This document shows positions 7,303-11,610 of a stretch of 11,610 nucleotides of DNA, piece after piece. This DNA comes from Nanobdellota archaeon (GTDB taxonomy: Archaea > Nanobdellota > Nanobdellia > Pacearchaeales > GW2011-AR1), in assembly GCA_018830905.1 (NCBI GenBank), contig JAHJRM010000055.1, positions 1 to 11,610 of the forward strand, written 5' to 3'. Both the position numbers and the translations under genes were made by a program. How positions within the stretch are numbered: the stretch's first letter is position 1; each line of letters starts with the position of its first letter. Below the pieces are notes generated by a model. That model searched no databases. It worked only from the letters and a program-made list of their open reading frames with translations, and had not been told where the DNA came from.

Positions 7303-7785
7303 CTATTCAACGAGGCAACCGGTCTTAGAGTTCAGCTCTTCTAAGCTCAAAACTCCTACAACTTCGTTACTATCGTTAAACTTCCAAGTTGGATAGCGTT
7401 GTATGTCTTCAGAAGTACACACTGCAGTCTGCCCTTTTCTATCCGGCAACGAACACTCGACATAGGGAATATTCTCACTCTCGCCTAAAACTCTTTTCTG
7501 TTGCAGACAAGCAGAACACCAATAAGCCCCATACATTTTAGCCCCGCTCTCCTTAAGGCACAAATTAAAATCATCATAGTTCTCCTGCTTCTTCAACAAA
7601 AAACTCCCTCCCAAAACAAGAAGAACAAAAACTAAAATCATAAATCCCAAACCTTTAATCTTCTTCCTTTGAGGTTTTCTCTCTTTTTTCTCATCCCAAT
7701 AATGTTTAACAGAATTATGCATTTTCAGTGCTTCAGCACTTCCAAAATCCCTACCACAAACTTCACATCTTATCTCTTCATCCAT
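7303..7785 (-). CDS. C2H2 zinc finger - transmembrane - thioredoxin-like fusion protein
   Basis: This 160-residue protein has three parts. Residues 7-28 form a C2H2 zinc finger (C7-x2-C10-x12-H23-x4-H28) with the expected F14 and L20. A basic stretch (33-44) and one transmembrane helix (about 45-64) follow. The C-terminal part (68-160) is a thioredoxin-like domain with WCSAC (CxxC 90-93) and YPTW (P132 as the cis-proline). The phrase GAKMYGAYWCSAC closely resembles the thioredoxin-like domain found at the C-terminus of VKOR homologues. Extra cysteines are C76, C111, C123 and C157. By the positive-inside rule the finger is cytosolic and the thioredoxin extracytoplasmic, suggesting a disulfide oxidase, isomerase or shuttle with a DNA-, RNA- or protein-binding anchor. 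Its ATG is one nucleotide after the previous stop (TAA-A-ATG), so it is co-translated with the gene at 7787. Confidence 0.82.
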   Translation of the reverse strand: MDEEIRCEVCGRDFGSAEALKMHNSVKHYWDEKKERKPQRKKIKGLGFMILVFVLLVLGGSFLLKKQENYDDFNLCLKESGAKMYGAYWCSACLQQKRVLGESENIPYVECSLPDRKGQTAVCTSEDIQRYPTWKFNDSNEVVGVLSLEELNSKTGCLVE

Positions 7786-7786
7786 T

Positions 7787-8098
7787 TTATTTCAAGGGAA
7801 CCAGATCTATAGTCATGTACTCTCCATCTCCGGTAACATAGAGCTGCACAGCTTCGCTGTCTATTGTAACATCAAACATATAAAAATCACCCTGCTTTGA
7901 ACTAGAAAGAATTTCAAAACTACTCTCTGGAATGTTCATTGCAAAGAAGTCCAAAAGATTCTCTCTAGCCTGATTCTCGCTCACACTGCCAATTGCAAAA
8001 CCAGTAAATTTGCTACCAAAAAAGTAGAGAGCAACTAATGCAAGAACAACCACTGCAACAACAATATACTTCACCGGAATTTCAAGTTCATCACTCAT
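7787..8098 (-). CDS. Small membrane-anchored, cysteine-free protein resembling the N-terminal accessory domain of DsbA-like proteins
   Basis: The 103-residue product has a short acidic N-terminus, one transmembrane helix (about 11-28) and an extracytoplasmic domain of about 65 residues with no cysteine. The pattern from ENQARENLLDFF through GDFYMFDVTIDSEAVQLYVTGDGEY recalls the alpha/beta domain ('...YKV.V...G...DSYVTKDGKL') that precedes the thioredoxin fold in DsbA-like proteins of many DPANN archaea. Here it stands alone. Its TATA box is 26 bp upstream, and it is the first gene of a two-gene unit with the zinc finger-thioredoxin protein; a joint role, such as substrate binding or dimerisation for that thioredoxin, is inference. 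The family assignment is from memory of sequence pattern only. Confidence 0.65.
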   Translation of the reverse strand: MSDELEIPVKYIVVAVVVLALVALYFFGSKFTGFAIGSVSENQARENLLDFFAMNIPESSFEILSSSKQGDFYMFDVTIDSEAVQLYVTGDGEYMTIDLVPLK

Positions 8099-8120
8099 AA
8101 GAAACTAAAACTCGTTTGTC

Positions 8121-8127
8121 TTTTAAA
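8121..8127 (-). promoter_or_regulatory. TATA box of the 7787-8098 gene
   Basis: Minus-strand TTTAAAA, centred 26 bp before ATG 8098, implies a leaderless mRNA covering this gene and the zinc finger-thioredoxin gene. The remaining bases up to 8201 are AT-rich and show nothing further. Confidence 0.55.
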
Positions 8128-8201
8128 GTTTATGTTCCAATAATTCCTTAGGATAAATTAAATTACAAAATTTAATAAGACTATTATAGTGTAGTCCATG
8201 A

Positions 8202-8828
8202 CTATTCCAACAGCTTACTAATGACAAATTCAAAATCAACTAGCTCTGCATTAAGATTATTTTGTCTTTCATAACCATTTCCAACTCGGTAATATGAACA
8301 TCCGAAAACAAAAGTTGGAATTGATCCTTGCGGATTATATTTATAGTAGAGAGAAGAAATCTCGGAGGGAATTTCTGATTCAACATTAGGAGTCATCGTA
8401 TTATCCCCAGTATCAAGTTGCCAATGTTGTAGATTTATTTTATTCGCAAAATCCCCATTAAGTAGGGAATCAAAAGTATCTTCAATCCATAAACAATGAC
8501 TACACCATGTTGTTGAGAACAAAATTACATAGGGCTTTCCTTCTGTATCTTTACAAATTGGATCCCCTGTTATAAAAAAACTAGAATTTTCTAATTTTTC
8601 AGGTTCTTGAACGGCATCTTCTAGAGGACCTACCGCACTACCTGTTCCAGTATTTCCTCCTCCAGAAATCATAAGAAGAGCCCCGATAACCACAACAGCC
8701 ACTAGAACAAAAGTTGAATATTTCCACAAATCATCCTTCTTGATGGTAATAGTTTTTGCCTCATGATTCCTATGATTTTCCCTAGGCTCCTCAGGTTTTT
8801 CTTCAGAAGGATAAGTATCTTCTTCCAT
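8202..8828 (-). CDS. Membrane-anchored thioredoxin-like protein (CxxC)
   Basis: This 208-residue protein has a charged, probably disordered cytosolic tail (1-36), one transmembrane helix (about 38-54), a Gly/Ser/Pro/Glu-rich linker and an extracytoplasmic thioredoxin fold (about 84-208). The redox centre is TTWCSHC (C109/C112), with a cis-proline in SIPTFVFGC (P171). C92 and C177 are additional cysteines, C177 being directly after the PTFVFG strand. It is probably a disulfide oxidoreductase acting on exported proteins; direction (oxidation or reduction) cannot be read from the sequence. It has its own TATA box 26 bp upstream and lies 103 bp before the promoter-driven unit at 8098-7303, forming a cluster of exported thiol-redox proteins. 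Confidence 0.82.
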   Translation of the reverse strand: MEEDTYPSEEKPEEPRENHRNHEAKTITIKKDDLWKYSTFVLVAVVVIGALLMISGGGNTGTGSAVGPLEDAVQEPEKLENSSFFITGDPICKDTEGKPYVILFSTTWCSHCLWIEDTFDSLLNGDFANKINLQHWQLDTGDNTMTPNVESEIPSEISSLYYKYNPQGSIPTFVFGCSYYRVGNGYERQNNLNAELVDFEFVISKLLE

Positions 8829-8849
8829 GAAATATATACAAGAAAAATG

Positions 8850-8858
8850 TTTTATAAA
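8850..8858 (-). promoter_or_regulatory. TATA box of the membrane thioredoxin gene
   Basis: TTTATAAAA on the minus strand is centred exactly 26 bp before ATG 8828. It is one of the clearest examples of the leaderless spacing in this window. Confidence 0.6.
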
Positions 8859-8976
8859 TGTTTTGTAACCCTCAATCTTGTTTAAGAACTATGCTCCGTT
8901 TAATAAGTTCCATCAGACCTAAGATAGCCAAAATCCATAAATAAATTTGCATGATTTTGCTTGTTTTCATAAAACA

Positions 8977-9000
8977 ATTTGCGAGCGTGGCGAGCAAGTA
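8977..9000 (+). repeat. 24-bp direct repeat, copy 1 (GCGAGCGTGGCGAGC core)
   Basis: Identical to the copy at 9099-9122 in 23 of 24 positions (G instead of A at position 13). The core is itself a tandem of GCGAGC with a 3-nt spacer, flanked by a short TTGC/GCAA inverted pair. The copies start 122 bp apart. Confidence 0.85.
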
Positions 9001-9098
9001 TCTTTGAAGGGGGTGACCTGTTAGGGTGAGCAATTTCGTGGTAGCGAGAAATTAGAGTGAATAACGTGTGCGAGGTTGCGAATTGAAGTTCCCATACG

Positions 9099-9122
9099 AT
9101 TTGCGAGCGTAGCGAGCAAGTA
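9099..9122 (+). repeat. 24-bp direct repeat, copy 2 (GCGAGCGTAGCGAGC core)
   Basis: This is the second copy of the repeat at 8977-9000, ending 11 bp after-side of the dph2 stop codon. Together the copies frame the GC-richer core of the intergenic stretch. A looser relative lies at the right window edge. Confidence 0.85.
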
Positions 9123-9123
9123 A

Positions 9124-9137
9124 TTAAAAATTTTTAA
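9124..9137. terminator. AT palindrome / oligo-T at the dph2 3' end
   Basis: TTAAAAATTTTTAA is a perfect 14-bp palindrome that includes the dph2 stop codon. On the minus strand it supplies a T5 run right after the stop, so it may act as a simple archaeal terminator. Confidence 0.4.
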
Positions 9138-10120
9138 ATCACGCCCTGTTCCAAAATATCTTCCCACGACTTCTCTCCGAGGGCGACCATTGCTTCCCTC
9201 ATAGTTAAAATCGGTTTTGGATATTTTGCAAAATCGTCAAGTGCAATCCTTGGACACGCGAGTTCAACAAATGCGTCAATGCTGTAAAAATTCATTATCT
9301 TGTCAGGAGTTATTTCAGACATTGTGATAATAATTGCATTCTTTCCTTTTTCTCTCATCTTCTCTAAAAGATAATCTGGAGAACCATATTTTTGTCCTGG
9401 TTTTATTTCTACAATAATTCCAACATTCTTCGCTTCCTTCAATTTTTCAATTGAGAACATTCTCTGCTTTAGAATTTTGTCTCTGAGTCCTTCCATGCTC
9501 CTAACATCATCGTTGTAAATATCTAGGAGTACTACTGGTTTCTTAACTGCAAGAGTCGCGCCCATAGAGTGAAACTGATTTCCCAATATAACAAACGCCT
9601 CGACATCATTTTGTATTGCCTTTAATCCCTCGTATTGACACCCAACAATGTGCCCCTCATACGCAACGAACCCTTTCTTCTTAGAAAGAATAACCTTTTT
9701 TCCTGCATCCTCGTAAAACTTTTTAATCTTCTCCAAATCCTGCCTATGCTGTATTGAATACGAAAGTCCTATTGTCTTATACTCTTTCAAATGAGGAATA
9801 GATTTCTTAAGAATAGGCTCAAGATTTAACAAATCCTTAACTTCCATGTACAGAACAGGAATATCACTCTCGATAAATTCTGCATGACCAAAGTGCACAA
9901 TCAAATCGACACCAAGTGCCTCGGCTTCTTGCACAGCAATGGAACAACCACCCCAACAAGTCTCTCCAGAAAAAATACATTCAATTCCTAAACCCTCAAT
10001 AATTTCAGAAAGCTCAGGAGCATTTTGTTTTATGCCTTCTGCCAACTGAACAAGAACTTTCTTAGGTTTTCTTTTCTTCATCTCTTCAACTAATTTTTCT
10101 TTTTCAAAATCAAGCGTCAT
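9134..10120 (-). CDS. dph2: Diphthamide biosynthesis enzyme Dph2 (2-(3-amino-3-carboxypropyl)histidine synthase)
   Basis: This is the [4Fe-4S] radical enzyme that transfers the 3-amino-3-carboxypropyl group of S-adenosylmethionine to a histidine of elongation factor 2, the first step of diphthamide formation. It has 328 residues, close to the roughly 340 of characterised archaeal Dph2. The three cluster-binding cysteines, one per repeat domain, are visible: C59 in CWGGC, C161 in IVGCQYEG and C289 in ELACPR. Their positions match those of the Pyrococcus enzyme almost one for one. The N-terminal segment KVLVQLAEGIKQ and the GHAEF region (78-82) are also family-like. An extra cysteine, C55, sits four residues before C59. 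TATA is 25 bp upstream of ATG 10120. It is monocistronic and divergent from the gene at 10248. Confidence 0.93.
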   Translation of the reverse strand: MTLDFEKEKLVEEMKKRKPKKVLVQLAEGIKQNAPELSEIIEGLGIECIFSGETCWGGCSIAVQEAEALGVDLIVHFGHAEFIESDIPVLYMEVKDLLNLEPILKKSIPHLKEYKTIGLSYSIQHRQDLEKIKKFYEDAGKKVILSKKKGFVAYEGHIVGCQYEGLKAIQNDVEAFVILGNQFHSMGATLAVKKPVVLLDIYNDDVRSMEGLRDKILKQRMFSIEKLKEAKNVGIIVEIKPGQKYGSPDYLLEKMREKGKNAIIITMSEITPDKIMNFYSIDAFVELACPRIALDDFAKYPKPILTMREAMVALGEKSWEDILEQGVI

Positions 10121-10142
10121 AAAATCAAAGGGAAATAGAAGA

Positions 10143-10148
10143 TTTTAA
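10143..10148 (-). promoter_or_regulatory. TATA box of dph2
   Basis: Minus-strand CCTTAAAATC, with TTAAAA centred about 25 bp before ATG 10120. The purine-rich AAACC before it could be a weak BRE. This implies leaderless transcription. Confidence 0.5.
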
Positions 10149-10219
10149 GGTTTTGGTTTACTCTTTCTTCAGTTTTCGGACTATGTTTCTTTATTATATA
10201 TCTTTAATTATAGAAAGGC

Positions 10220-10227
10220 ATTTAAAG
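10220..10227 (+). promoter_or_regulatory. TATA box of the 10248 gene
   Basis: ATTTAAAG, centred about 25 bp before ATG 10248, gives leaderless spacing. Another AT-rich block (10190-10212) lies further upstream but too far for the same start. Confidence 0.5.
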
Positions 10228-10247
10228 AAAAAATCTTTTGAGTCTCG

Positions 10248-10556
10248 ATGGGGCTTTTAGAATGGATTGTCGCGTTTGGAAAACCTTCTGAACTAACATT
10301 TGTTTATTGTCAAAATTGTGGCAGAGATATTACAACAGAAGGTGGAGATGTAACAAGCACCGGTCGTATTTATTGCCACGGATACAAAGAGGATGGAGTA
10401 TCACGATGTCTAGACCATGAAATGGTTCTTGTGTTCGAAGGAGGGGCATCAGGTATTCTTGTTACTGATTACTATGATTCTAAAGAAGTGCAAAAATTAT
10501 TAAGGGCGGGAAAGATAAATAATTTTGGACTTTTAGAACAAGAAGCTCGGCTTTAA
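10248..10556 (+). CDS. Unrecognised small Cys/His-rich (zinc-ribbon-like) protein
   Basis: This is a 102-residue protein I do not recognise. C21-x2-C24, then C43-H44, C54 and H57 look like a zinc-binding knuckle (C-x2-C-x18-C-x10-C-x2-H), flanked by beta-prone segments (ELTFVY, EMVLVFEG). The C-terminal third is a short helical tail with YDSKEVQKLLRAG. There is no signal peptide or membrane helix, so it is probably cytosolic. The start is supported by a TATA box 25 bp upstream, and codon use looks like that of the neighbours. It is the only plus-strand gene in the right half, divergent from dph2 and convergent with the C39-like gene 21 bp away. It could be a metal-bound adaptor or nucleic-acid-binding protein; no function is claimed. 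Confidence 0.75.
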   Translation: MGLLEWIVAFGKPSELTFVYCQNCGRDITTEGGDVTSTGRIYCHGYKEDGVSRCLDHEMVLVFEGGASGILVTDYYDSKEVQKLLRAGKINNFGLLEQEARL

Positions 10557-10577
10557 TTTGTTGAATATATCATAAGT

Positions 10578-11033
10578 TTATTCCTTTTTCACTGCAAAAA
10601 ACCAGTGCTTCTCATTTTCATATTTTGGGTCGCTTCTCCAAATCTTTTTGAAATGCTTTATAGGATACTTGTGATTTTTACCAAATAAAGGGTCCCAAAA
10701 ATAAACATATCTTTCATTAATTTTTTTTAGGACGGAGTAATGATCGAATTTTTTTTCAGGAAAGAAGTAACACAGAATTATCACAAATCCTTTTTTATGA
10801 TATGTTTTCAAATCTCTAATTGTTGCATTTCTCAAATCAACATAACTTAAGCAGAACCTTTCTGCAACAAGGGGAAAATCTTTGTGCCACGTGCCCCTAA
10901 CTTTGTTGGTGTTCAGTAATTTCGCAATCTGTTTCTCCGATTTCTTAATTCCAAAAAACTCGAGCGCCATTCTCATAGAAGCAGCCCCACAAGTGTAATT
11001 AGTTTCTTGTTTGTAAAAAGGAAATTTCACCAT
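10578..11033 (-). CDS. Stand-alone C39-like papain-fold peptidase domain protein
   Basis: The 151-residue protein is essentially a single peptidase C39-like domain. It has the oxyanion Gln and catalytic Cys in Q9-ETNYT-C15-GAAS, His98 in FDHYSVL and Asp114 in YFWDPLFG, in the order and spacing of bacteriocin-processing C39 domains. There is no ABC transporter or membrane helix, and no signal peptide, so it is predicted to be cytosolic. C39 relatives normally cut double-glycine leader peptides; the substrate here is unknown, and no leader-bearing small peptide gene is evident next to it. The C-terminus ends with KHWFFAVKK, the usual last strand of the fold. It has its own promoter just after the hydrolase gene at 11075. 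Confidence 0.83.
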   Translation of the reverse strand: MVKFPFYKQETNYTCGAASMRMALEFFGIKKSEKQIAKLLNTNKVRGTWHKDFPLVAERFCLSYVDLRNATIRDLKTYHKKGFVIILCYFFPEKKFDHYSVLKKINERYVYFWDPLFGKNHKYPIKHFKKIWRSDPKYENEKHWFFAVKKE

Positions 11034-11056
11034 CTTATATTGATTTTGATTTTTTG

Positions 11057-11067
11057 CTTTATATAAA
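11057..11067 (-). promoter_or_regulatory. TATA box of the C39-like gene
   Basis: TTTATATAAAG on the minus strand lies 27-30 bp before ATG 11033, immediately after the upstream gene's stop at 11075. This gives a leaderless or nearly leaderless mRNA. Confidence 0.55.
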
Positions 11068-11074
11068 TTTCTCT

Positions 11075-11521
11075 CTAGAAAATATACCTCAACACAAGAA
11101 GCAAAATAAAGAGGGCAATCATCAACTCGATAGTCTTTTCCGTCTTGCTACCATGAGATATGAATCCTGTAATCCTCGACTTTGACGGCCAGAACGGACA
11201 AATACCTATTAAGGTAAGACTATCAAAAAATAGGTGTACGGAATAACCTATGAAAAAAGGGAGGGCCAAAATGGGATAGAGAAGTGCAACAATAATTGCA
11301 AGGGACACACACACTGTGTAACTATGCATGAAGTCTTTGTAAGTCTGATTCTTTAACGGCTGCAGAATCCTAAAATTTTTCTTTGGAGCAATCACAGCAT
11401 CAAGGTCAGGAATAAAACTCGCCACTACAACCATAGGAAAGAAAACAATTTTGTGATTTACAACAGGCAGAAAATAGAGTGCCATAAAAACACCCACCAG
11501 AAGATGAATTCTCTTAAACAT
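11075..11521 (-). CDS. YdjM/DUF457-type membrane-bound metal-dependent hydrolase
   Basis: The 148-residue membrane protein has about four hydrophobic helices. The family's metal-ligand motifs are in order: IPDLD (37-41), the H66-S67 of FMHSYT, and GYSVHLFFDSLT with H96 and D100, followed by ICPFWPSKSR. This matches the inner-membrane metal-dependent hydrolase family that includes bacterial YdjM, some members of which are linked to phospholipase C-like activity or phospholipid handling; the substrate is not established. It starts at ATG 11521 with a TATA box 25 bp upstream. The next gene on the strand (C39-like, 11033) has its own promoter, so no operon is implied. There is no sign of truncation. 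Confidence 0.82.
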   Translation of the reverse strand: MFKRIHLLVGVFMALYFLPVVNHKIVFFPMVVVASFIPDLDAVIAPKKNFRILQPLKNQTYKDFMHSYTVCVSLAIIVALLYPILALPFFIGYSVHLFFDSLTLIGICPFWPSKSRITGFISHGSKTEKTIELMIALFILLLVLRYIF

Positions 11522-11541
11522 CTCTGTAAAAAGAAATTGGT

Positions 11542-11550
11542 AAATTTAAA
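11542..11550 (-). promoter_or_regulatory. TATA box of the YdjM-type hydrolase gene
   Basis: Minus-strand TTTAAATTT, centred about 25 bp before ATG 11521, with leaderless spacing. Confidence 0.5.
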
Positions 11551-11573
11551 GTTATCTTTTTAGTAAATGAATA

Positions 11574-11593
11574 TTCGCTCACTTCGTTCGCGC
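11574..11593 (-). repeat. Degenerate relative of the GCGAGC repeat at the window edge
   Basis: On the minus strand it reads GCGAACGAAGTGAGC within a GCG...GCGAA context. This matches the 15-bp core of the 9099-9122 repeat in 12 of 15 positions, including both ends. It suggests a dispersed intergenic motif rather than a single pair; the match is too short to be certain. Confidence 0.4.
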
Positions 11594-11610
11594 ATTATCT
11601 TGCTCCGAAA

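Larger units (their letters stand above)
8829..9133. other. 305-bp intergenic stretch with a GC-richer repeat-bearing core
   Basis: No credible protein frame is seen on either strand. The left part (8829-8975) holds the thioredoxin promoter and then plain AT-rich sequence. The core (8977-9122) is visibly richer in G and C than its surroundings. It is bounded by two nearly identical 24-bp direct repeats and contains a 6-bp hairpin (AATTTC 9032-9037 with GAAATT 9048-9053, 10-nt loop), plus further GCGAG-like words (9044-9048, 9070-9074). This could be a structured non-coding RNA or a decayed intergenic repeat element. It matches none of tRNA, 5S rRNA, RNase P RNA or box C/D RNA that I can recognise. 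Confidence 0.5.

Noticed and set aside
8891..8944. 17-codon frame on the plus strand (MLRLISSIRPK...)
   Set aside because: It is too short to judge, has no motif, and lies in a non-coding stretch where such frames occur by chance.
8977..9122. CRISPR array
   Set aside because: There are only two repeat copies with a 98-bp interval, no regular spacers and no cas genes nearby.
11567..11610. Possible plus-strand gene start running off the right edge (ATG 11567)
   Set aside because: The visible codons are made of the degenerate GCGAGC-type repeat, and the nearest AT box is only 21 bp away and already explained by the minus-strand gene.

Overview
The window looks like chromosomal DNA of an AT-rich archaeon, most probably a small-genome DPANN lineage close to Woesearchaeota or Pacearchaeota. 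The archaeal signs are an aRF1-type release factor with NIKS and GGQ motifs, a 53-residue Sec61-beta/SecG, a Dph2-type diphthamide enzyme, an archaeal-type glutamyl-tRNA synthetase, a class III (pilin-type) signal peptide and TATA-box promoters. The lineage is inferred from protein style and compactness, not from a marker phylogeny.

Layout, left to right. At the left edge is the 5' end of a probable scpB (minus strand), divergent from a membrane GT-C glycosyltransferase (292-1704, plus). The glycosyltransferase converges on, and overlaps by 23 bp, a minus-strand pair: valS then prf1, joined by a 1-nt stop/start overlap. A very short divergent promoter region separates valS from sec61-beta (5179-5340). 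Next come a minus-strand pilin-like protein (5419-5931) and a shortened gltX (6027-7265). After these lies a cluster of exported or membrane-anchored redox-type proteins: a zinc finger-TM-thioredoxin fusion, a cysteine-free DsbA-accessory-like small protein, and a membrane-anchored thioredoxin. A 305-bp intergenic stretch with GCGAGC-type repeats follows. The right part holds dph2 (minus), an unrecognised Cys/His-rich small protein (plus), a stand-alone C39-like papain-fold protein (minus) and a YdjM/DUF457-type membrane hydrolase (minus).

Two themes tie the genes together. The first is translation and export: release factor, two tRNA synthetases, elongation factor 2 modification and the translocon subunit. 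Two of these proteins have lost domains: aRF1 lacks its zinc mini-domain and GluRS lacks its anticodon-binding barrel. The second is the cell surface: a glycosyltransferase, an exported pilin-like protein with three N-glycosylation sequons and two cysteines, and thioredoxin-fold proteins that could make or repair disulfides outside the membrane.

Regulation is unusually readable. Nearly every gene with its own upstream gap has a TTTAWA-like TATA box centred about 25-27 bp before the start codon, which implies leaderless mRNAs. No rRNA, tRNA, CRISPR array, insertion sequence or complete novel defence-type system was found.
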